Source of the DNA: Verrucomicrobiota bacterium
GTDB taxonomy: Bacteria; Verrucomicrobiota; Verrucomicrobiia; Opitutales; Opitutaceae
Assembly (NCBI GenBank): GCA_023446865.1
Contig: JAEXPL010000267.1
Span: 1 to 13,931 of the forward strand
Reading direction: 5' to 3'
Length of the DNA: 13,931 nt
Shown here: in pieces, positions 9,679-13,931 of the stretch
Layout: every line of letters starts with the position of its first letter
Numbering within the stretch: the first letter of the stretch is position 1
Made by a program: the position numbers and the translations under genes
Notes under the pieces: generated by a model
The model's database searches: none
Told to the model about the DNA's origin: nothing
The model's input: the letters and a program-made list of their open reading frames with translations, nothing else

Positions 9679-10998
9679 ATGGCGAAAGCCACGCCGCGCC
9701 GTTCCGGCGACGAACTCGCCGGTGTCGCCGCCGCCTCAGCCGAGGAACGCGTGGCCGCGCAGCTCTGTCTCGCGGAGGTGCCGCTGGTGCGTTTCCGCGA
9801 GGAGCTGCTCATTCCCTACGAGGACGACGAGGTCACGCGCCTCATCGTCGACACGCACGACGCCGCAGCGTTTGCCCCGGTGGCGGGCCTGACGGTGGGC
9901 GAGTTTCGCGACTGGCTGCTGCGTTACGAGACCGACGATGCGAAGCTCGCCGCGCTCGCCCCGGGCCTCATGCCCGAGATGGTCGCCGCCGTCTCGAAGC
10001 TCATGGGCAACCAGGATCTCATCCTCGTCGCCCAGAAACGCCGGGTCGTCACCGCTTTCCGAAACACCATCGGTCTCGCTGGCCGCCTCGCCGTCCGCCT
10101 CCAACCCAATCATCCGACCGACGACCCGAAAGGCATCGCCGCCGCGGTGGTCGACGGACTGCTCTACGGGTGCGGCGACGCGGTGATCGGGATCAATCCA
10201 GCGACCGACAGCGTGCCCGCGGTCGAGACGCTGTTGCGCCTGCTCGACGAGCTCATCCGCCGCTACGCGATTCCGACGCAGTCGTGCGTGCTCGCCCACG
10301 TCACCACGCAACTGGAGGCGATGCGCCGTGGTGCGCCCGTGGATCTCGTCTTCCAATCCATCGCCGGCACGGAGGCGGCGAACAAAAGTTTCGGGGTGAA
10401 TCTCTCGCTTCTCGGTGAGGCGCAGATAGCCGCGCTCTCCCTCGGGCGTGGCACGGTGGGGCAGAACGTGATGTATTTCGAAACCGGTCAGGGCTCCGCA
10501 CTCTCCGCCGGAGCCCACCACGGGGTCGACCAGCAGACCTGCGAGGCGCGCGCCTACGCGGTCGCCCGCCGCTTCTCGCCGCTGCTGGTGAACACGGTCG
10601 TGGGTTTCATCGGCCCGGAGTACCTCTACGACGGCAAGCAGATCATCCGCGCCGGCCTCGAGGATCATTTCTGCGGGAAACTGCTCGGCCTCCCGATGGG
10701 CGTTGACGTCTGCTACACGAACCACGCCGAGGCCGATCAGGACGACATGGACACGCTGCTCACGCTCCTCGGCGTCGCCGGCTGCAACTACATCATGGGC
10801 GTGCCGGGCGCCGACGACATCATGCTCGGCTATCAATCAACTTCCTTCCACGACAGCCACTACCTGCGGCAGGCGCTCGGCCTGAAGCCGGCGCCCGAAT
10901 TCGAGGCGTGGCTGGAGAAGATGCGCATCGTCGCCGGCGGGCGGCGGCTGCTGCCCGTGGGCGAACACCATACCCTGATCGATCATGCCCTCGCTTGA
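9679..10998 (+). CDS. eutB: Ethanolamine ammonia-lyase large subunit EutB
   Basis: The catalytic subunit of the adenosylcobalamin-dependent enzyme that converts ethanolamine to acetaldehyde and ammonia. The 439 residues from the ATG at 9679 align along their length with E. coli EutB (453 residues). Active-site counterparts are visible: R140 and Q142 in VRLQPNH, N173 in GINPATD, E268 in FETGQGSALSAGA, and D343 in GVDVCYTNHAEADQ. Similarity to EutB continues upstream of this ATG through SIGGQRHSFGTLREL, yet the frame there has no ATG or GTG, only TTG at 9667 and 9676 and an ATC at 9637. The true start is therefore uncertain. It follows the permease by 100 bases and overlaps eutC by 14. No shell proteins, EutA reactivase, EutR or cobalamin riboswitch are visible nearby. 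Identity is certain. Confidence 0.95.
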   Translation: MAKATPRRSGDELAGVAAASAEERVAAQLCLAEVPLVRFREELLIPYEDDEVTRLIVDTHDAAAFAPVAGLTVGEFRDWLLRYETDDAKLAALAPGLMPEMVAAVSKLMGNQDLILVAQKRRVVTAFRNTIGLAGRLAVRLQPNHPTDDPKGIAAAVVDGLLYGCGDAVIGINPATDSVPAVETLLRLLDELIRRYAIPTQSCVLAHVTTQLEAMRRGAPVDLVFQSIAGTEAANKSFGVNLSLLGEAQIAALSLGRGTVGQNVMYFETGQGSALSAGAHHGVDQQTCEARAYAVARRFSPLLVNTVVGFIGPEYLYDGKQIIRAGLEDHFCGKLLGLPMGVDVCYTNHAEADQDDMDTLLTLLGVAGCNYIMGVPGADDIMLGYQSTSFHDSHYLRQALGLKPAPEFEAWLEKMRIVAGGRRLLPVGEHHTLIDHALA

Positions 10999-11854
10999 GA
11001 CCGCCCCTGTGCGTACCCCTGAATCAGCTCTCACGGCCGGTACTGCGCCCCAAGGTCGCCGGGTCGCCGACGGAATCACCACCGACGACACATGGGGAGC
11101 GCTTGCGCAATTCACCAGTGCCCGCATCGCGCTCGGCCGCGCCGGCGGCAGCGCACGGACGGAAACGCTGCTCGATTTTCGCCTCTCGCATGCCCGGGCG
11201 CGCGACGCCGTGCAGATGGAGTTCCACGCCGACTCGCTCAGCGCGGCGCTCGGTCGCGCCGGCCTCGAGACCGTGCGGGTCGAGACCGCCGCCGCCGATC
11301 GTCGGACGTTTCTCGTGCGACCGGACCTTGGTCGCCGGTTGGCGGCTGAATCCCGCGCCGCGCTGGCTACCCGCCGCGGTCATTGGGGGCGGCGTGATCT
11401 TGCGGTCATCGTCTCCGACGGGCTCTCGGCCCTGGCCGCCGAGCGGCAGGTGGGTCCGGTGCTCACGCATCTCGTGCCCTTGCTGCGCGGTACGGGCTGG
11501 ACATTGTATCCGATCTTCTTGGCGCCGTTCGGGCGCGTGAAGCTGCAGGACGAGATCGGCGAACTTCTTGGGGCGCGTCACACGCTCATGCTCCTGGGGG
11601 AACGTCCCGGCCTCGGCTCGCCGGACAGCCTCGGCGCCTACATCACATTCATGCCCCGCGCGGCTTGCACGGATGCGGACCGCAACTGCATCTCGAACAT
11701 CCGTCCCGAGGGGTTTCCGCCGAAGGCGGCCGCGCAAAAACTTGCTCAGCTCCTGCTCGAATCCGCCCGCCGCGGCATCAGCGGTGTCGCGTTGAAGGAT
11801 ACCGGCGACGAACTGTCGCTCCCCACCGCGTGCGACGCCCGGGCGATCGCGTAG
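10985..11854 (+). CDS. eutC: Ethanolamine ammonia-lyase small subunit EutC
   Basis: The small subunit that, with EutB, forms the adenosylcobalamin-binding lyase complex. The 289-residue length is close to that of E. coli EutC (295). Family motifs are present: LLDFRLSHARARDAV (62-76), the conserved VSDGLSALAA (143-152), GERPGLGSPDSLGAY (205-219), and RNCISNIRPEG (233-243). The N-terminal 30 residues are variable in this family and not recognisable here. The ATG at 10985 lies inside the end of eutB, so the two subunits are probably translationally coupled, as expected for partners made in equal amounts. A GC hairpin follows the gene before the modA leader. Identity is secure. Confidence 0.95.
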   Translation: MPSLETAPVRTPESALTAGTAPQGRRVADGITTDDTWGALAQFTSARIALGRAGGSARTETLLDFRLSHARARDAVQMEFHADSLSAALGRAGLETVRVETAAADRRTFLVRPDLGRRLAAESRAALATRRGHWGRRDLAVIVSDGLSALAAERQVGPVLTHLVPLLRGTGWTLYPIFLAPFGRVKLQDEIGELLGARHTLMLLGERPGLGSPDSLGAYITFMPRAACTDADRNCISNIRPEGFPPKAAAQKLAQLLLESARRGISGVALKDTGDELSLPTACDARAIA

Positions 11855-11861
11855 CCCGGGG

Positions 11862-11873
11862 CGCCCAAGGGCG
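11862..11873 (+). terminator. Short GC hairpin after eutC
   Basis: CGCCC-AA-GGGCG, seven bases after the eutC stop codon, can fold into a small tight hairpin. No T-run follows, so termination is doubtful. It marks the border between the eut unit and the modA leader. Confidence 0.3.
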
Positions 11874-11874
11874 G

Positions 11875-11896
11875 GTGTGCGGAAGGTTGGGCGCAC
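11875..11896 (+). promoter_or_regulatory. Inverted repeat GTGTGC-N10-GCGCAC upstream of modA
   Basis: The two six-base half-sites are complementary apart from one G-T pair and are separated by exactly ten bases. The centre is about 65 bp before the start predicted by the sigma-54 site at 11925-11940. A spaced palindrome in this position could be an activator or repressor site. It does not fit the classical NifA site TGT-N10-ACA. Confidence 0.35.
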
Positions 11897-11924
11897 GGGA
11901 ACGCTCGCGGGGCCGGCACGAGAT

Positions 11925-11940
11925 TGGCTAATCGGTTGCT
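11925..11940 (+). promoter_or_regulatory. Sigma-54 (-24/-12) promoter before modABC
   Basis: TGGCTAATCGGTTGCT has GG at 11926-11927 and GC at 11938-11939 with the required ten-base spacing, and a perfect TTGCT -12 box. A start near 11951 gives a leader of about 49 bases before modA. The -12 box lies inside the hairpin CGGTTG-CTG-CAACCG (11933-11947), so a repressor bound there would block the promoter. Confidence 0.5.
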
Positions 11941-11947
11941 GCAACCG
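11933..11947. repeat. Inverted repeat overlapping the modA -12 box
   Basis: CGGTTG-CTG-CAACCG is a perfect six-base inverted repeat that covers the -12 element of the proposed promoter and reaches nearly to the predicted start. It abuts GATT-GGCT-AATC (11922-11933), another small inverted repeat. An operator is possible; a clear ModE consensus was not seen. Confidence 0.35.
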
Positions 11948-11999
11948 CCTCGCCTTCCGGGCGCGGGCAGCTCTCAATTCCTCCGACGCTCTCTCGTCC

Positions 12000-12770
12000 A
12001 TGAAACTCAGACTCTCGCTGCTCCTTGGTGCCGTGCTCGGTGTGCTTCTCGTGCCCGCATCGACGCGGGCCACGGATCTGCTGATCGCGGCGGCGGCGGA
12101 CCTGAAATTCGCGCTCGACGAGCTCAAACAGGAATACGTCGCGGCGCATCCGGGGGAGACGGTGTCGGTGGTCTATGGTTCTTCGGGGAACTTCTTCGCG
12201 CAGATCGAGAACGGCGCCCCCTTCGACCTCTACCTTTCGGCGGACGCCAGCTACCCGCGCAAGCTCGCGGAGGCCGGTCGGGCACTCGATGACGTGTTCC
12301 TCTATGCGATCGGGCGGTTGGTGGTGTGGGTGCCGGCCAGCTCGGCCCTGCATCCGCAGGAGGCGGGTGGGGAAGTGCTGCGCGACCCGGCGGTGCGGCG
12401 TGTCGCGGTGGCGAATCCGGCCCACGCGCCCTATGGCGTGGCGGCGGTGGCGGCGCTGCGCAGCCTTCGGTTGCTGGAGGTGGTGGAGCCGAAACTGGTG
12501 TACGGGGAGAACGTCGCGCAGAGCGCGCAGTTCGTGCAGACCGGCGCGGCGGATGTCGGGGTGATCGCGCTGTCGTTGGCGCTCGCGCCGACGATGCGGG
12601 AGAAGGGCCGCTGGTGGAACGTGCCGCTCGACGCCTACCCGACGATGTGGCAGGGAGGAATCGTGCTGCGACGTACTCAATTTCCGGATCGAGCCCGGGC
12701 CTTCCGCGACTTCGTGCTCGGACCGCACGGGCGCGAGGTGCTCGCCCGCTACGGTTTCAGCCTGCCATGA
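12000..12770 (+). CDS. modA: Molybdate ABC transporter substrate-binding protein ModA
   Basis: The periplasmic protein that captures molybdate (or tungstate) and hands it to ModBC. Residues 1-24 form a signal peptide ending STRA. The mature protein begins with the family core LLIAAAADLKFALDELKQEY. It then shows VVYGSSGNFFAQIENGAPFDLYLSADASYP, split here as VVYGSSGNF (57-65) and GAPFDLYLSADASYP (72-86), where serines of the SSG loop are expected oxyanion ligands. Further family marks are NPAHAPYGVAA (139-149) and AYPTMWQGGIVL (212-223). No lipobox is seen. The frame is open upstream to 11877, but the ATG at 12000 starts the signal peptide. Its stop overlaps modB as ATGA. A sigma-54-type promoter and inverted repeats lie in the 145-base gap before it. 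Confidence 0.93.
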   Translation: MKLRLSLLLGAVLGVLLVPASTRATDLLIAAAADLKFALDELKQEYVAAHPGETVSVVYGSSGNFFAQIENGAPFDLYLSADASYPRKLAEAGRALDDVFLYAIGRLVVWVPASSALHPQEAGGEVLRDPAVRRVAVANPAHAPYGVAAVAALRSLRLLEVVEPKLVYGENVAQSAQFVQTGAADVGVIALSLALAPTMREKGRWWNVPLDAYPTMWQGGIVLRRTQFPDRARAFRDFVLGPHGREVLARYGFSLP

Positions 12771-13459
12771 ACGCACCCGGCATCGACTGGGCCGCGATCC
12801 TGCTCACGCTGCGTCTGGCGACGGCGACGACGGTCGTGCTCACCGTGATGGGCTTGCCCCTGGCGTGGTGGCTGGCGCAGTCGCGACGCCGGTGGTGGAA
12901 GGTGCCGGTGGAGGCGTGCGTGGCCCTGCCGATCGTGCTGCCGCCCACGGTGCTCGGGTTCTACGTGTTGATGGCGATCGGGCCGCACAGCCCGGCGGGG
13001 CGTTGGTACGAGGCGATCACCTCCAGCACGTTGCCGTTCTCCTTCGCCGGGCTGCTGGTGGCCTCGGTGCTGTACAGCCTGCCGTTTGCGGTGCAGCCGT
13101 TCGCGGCGGCGTTCGCGGGGATCGACCGTCGGCTGTTGGAGGCGTCGTGGACGCTCGGCGCGGGCCCCGTGGAAACGTTTCGCCGCGTGGCGCTGCCCGT
13201 GGCGTGGCCGGGTGTGCTCACCGGACTGGTGCTGAGTTTCGCGCACACCGTGGGCGAGTTCGGCGTGGTGCTCATGATCGGCGGCAACCTGCCGGGGCGC
13301 ACGCGCACGGTGTCGGTCGCGATCTACGACCATGTGCAGGCGATGGAGTACGCGGCGGCGAACCGCACGGCGCTGTTGTTGCTGGTGTTCTCCTTTCTCG
13401 TGCTCGGTGCGACCTACGGGTTGCAACGGCGGTTCGTGGCGGCGCATCCCGGACGATGA
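12767..13459 (+). CDS. modB: Molybdate ABC transporter permease ModB
   Basis: The inner-membrane channel subunit of the molybdate importer. It has 230 residues with about five hydrophobic segments, beginning near residues 9-36, 47-71, 91-116, 142-170 and 200-219. The EAA loop that docks on the ATPase is present: LEASWTLGAGPVETFRRVA (124-142), followed by LPVAWPG. The ModB-type stretch HTVGEFGVVLMIGGNLPG (160-177), then RTRTVSVAIYD, separates it from sulfate permeases CysT and CysW. Its ATG overlaps the modA stop, and its own stop overlaps the modC start (both ATGA), so the three genes should be translated together. Length and motifs are typical for the family. Confidence 0.93.
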   Translation: MNAPGIDWAAILLTLRLATATTVVLTVMGLPLAWWLAQSRRRWWKVPVEACVALPIVLPPTVLGFYVLMAIGPHSPAGRWYEAITSSTLPFSFAGLLVASVLYSLPFAVQPFAAAFAGIDRRLLEASWTLGAGPVETFRRVALPVAWPGVLTGLVLSFAHTVGEFGVVLMIGGNLPGRTRTVSVAIYDHVQAMEYAAANRTALLLLVFSFLVLGATYGLQRRFVAAHPGR

Positions 13460-13931
13460 ACCCGCAGCTGCTCCTCGATTTCTCGCGCACCTATGAGCGC
13501 GGCCCCACCGTGGCGCTGCGGCTGGAAGTGCCGCTCGCACCACCGCGGGTGACGGTGCTCTTCGGGCTTTCCGGTTCGGGCAAGACGACGGCGTTGCGCG
13601 CGCTCGCCGGGCTCGACCGCGAGGCGTGCGGCGAGATCCGCTTCGGCGACGAGGTCTGGTGCGCCGCGGCGCGCGGCGTGTTCGTGCCGCCGCAGCGGCG
13701 GCGGGTGGGCATGCTGTTCCAGGATTACGCGCTCTTCCCCCATCTCACGGTGCGCGAGAACATCGGATACGGCGGGCGCGGCGCGGGCGCGGCGGCGCGG
13801 GCGCGGCGGGTCGACGAGCTGCTCGCGCGGATGGATCTGGGCGAGCTGGCCGAGCGCCGCCCCGGCCCGCTCTCCGGCGGTCAGCGCCCACGCGTGGCGC
13901 TGGCGCGCGCGGTGGCGGGCGCGCCGCGAGG
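13456..13931 (+). CDS. modC: Molybdate ABC transporter ATPase ModC, cut by the window end
   Basis: The ATP-hydrolysing subunit that drives molybdate import. Only the first 158 residues are in the window and the frame is open at the end. Walker A is GLSGSGKTT (37-45), the Q-loop is FQDYALFPHLTVREN (88-102) with Q89, and the ABC signature LSGGQ is at 139-143. The residue two places after LSGGQ, usually Gln in LSGGQRQRVALARA, is Pro here (P145). Walker B, the H-loop and the ModC C-terminal molybdate-binding (MOP) domain would lie beyond the edge. The start is fixed by the ATGA overlap with modB. Because modA and modB precede it, ModC is much more likely than another ABC ATPase. Confidence 0.9.
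   Translation, partial: MNPQLLLDFSRTYERGPTVALRLEVPLAPPRVTVLFGLSGSGKTTALRALAGLDREACGEIRFGDEVWCAAARGVFVPPQRRRVGMLFQDYALFPHLTVRENIGYGGRGAGAAARARRVDELLARMDLGELAERRPGPLSGGQRPRVALARAVAGAPR

Noticed and set aside
7485..9812. 775-codon open frame on the minus strand across the permease gene
   Set aside because: It is antisense to a clear membrane transporter and its product is a charged, Arg/Glu/Asp/His-rich sequence typical of reverse frames in high-GC DNA.
11855..11999. Molybdenum-cofactor-type riboswitch before modA
   Set aside because: Several hairpins exist, but I could not match the order of conserved elements. A covariance-model search would be needed.

Overview
High-GC bacterial DNA with strong G/C at third codon positions. 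A PEP-CTERM surface protein, few Shine-Dalgarno sequences and a NifA-like regulator with a particular C-terminal helix-turn-helix point to a Verrucomicrobiota genome, probably Opitutaceae. This assignment is inference from protein style, not a search result. No tRNA, rRNA, CRISPR array, transposase or phage gene was seen, and no gap between genes exceeds 300 bases.

Layout. Positions 1-102 hold a complex palindrome before a RuvC Holliday-junction resolvase (103-723, +). A perfect hairpin separates it from a PEP-CTERM exported protein (786-1448, -), whose upstream region carries two G4/C4 inverted repeats. A soluble multi-PAS hybrid histidine kinase (1592-4228, -) and a ferrochelatase with an internal cysteine cluster (4392-5438, -) follow. 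Divergent from hemH is a GAF/AAA+/Fis sigma-54 activator of NifA type (5689-7356, +). It converges on a small exported cupin (7369-7824, -). Then come an APC-family permease (8004-9578, +) and ethanolamine ammonia-lyase EutB and EutC (9679-10998 and 10985-11854, +). The window ends in modA, modB and a truncated modC (12000-13931, +), joined by ATGA overlaps.

How the parts may work together. Three intergenic regions carry a good sigma-54 (-24/-12) promoter with exact GG-N10-GC spacing: in front of the activator gene itself, in front of permease-eutBC, and in front of modABC. The activator lies just upstream of the other two units, so the right half of the window looks like a local sigma-54 regulon. 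It would combine ammonia release from ethanolamine with molybdate uptake, which suits nitrogen control or nitrogen fixation. The ethanolamine unit is minimal: no microcompartment shell, EutA reactivase or aldehyde dehydrogenase gene is visible. Nothing in the left half is clearly linked to this group.

Points worth checking are the shared sigma-54 sites, the cysteine-cluster ferrochelatase, an EutB whose homology runs upstream of any usual start codon, and a proline in the ModC signature region. I see no wholly new system.
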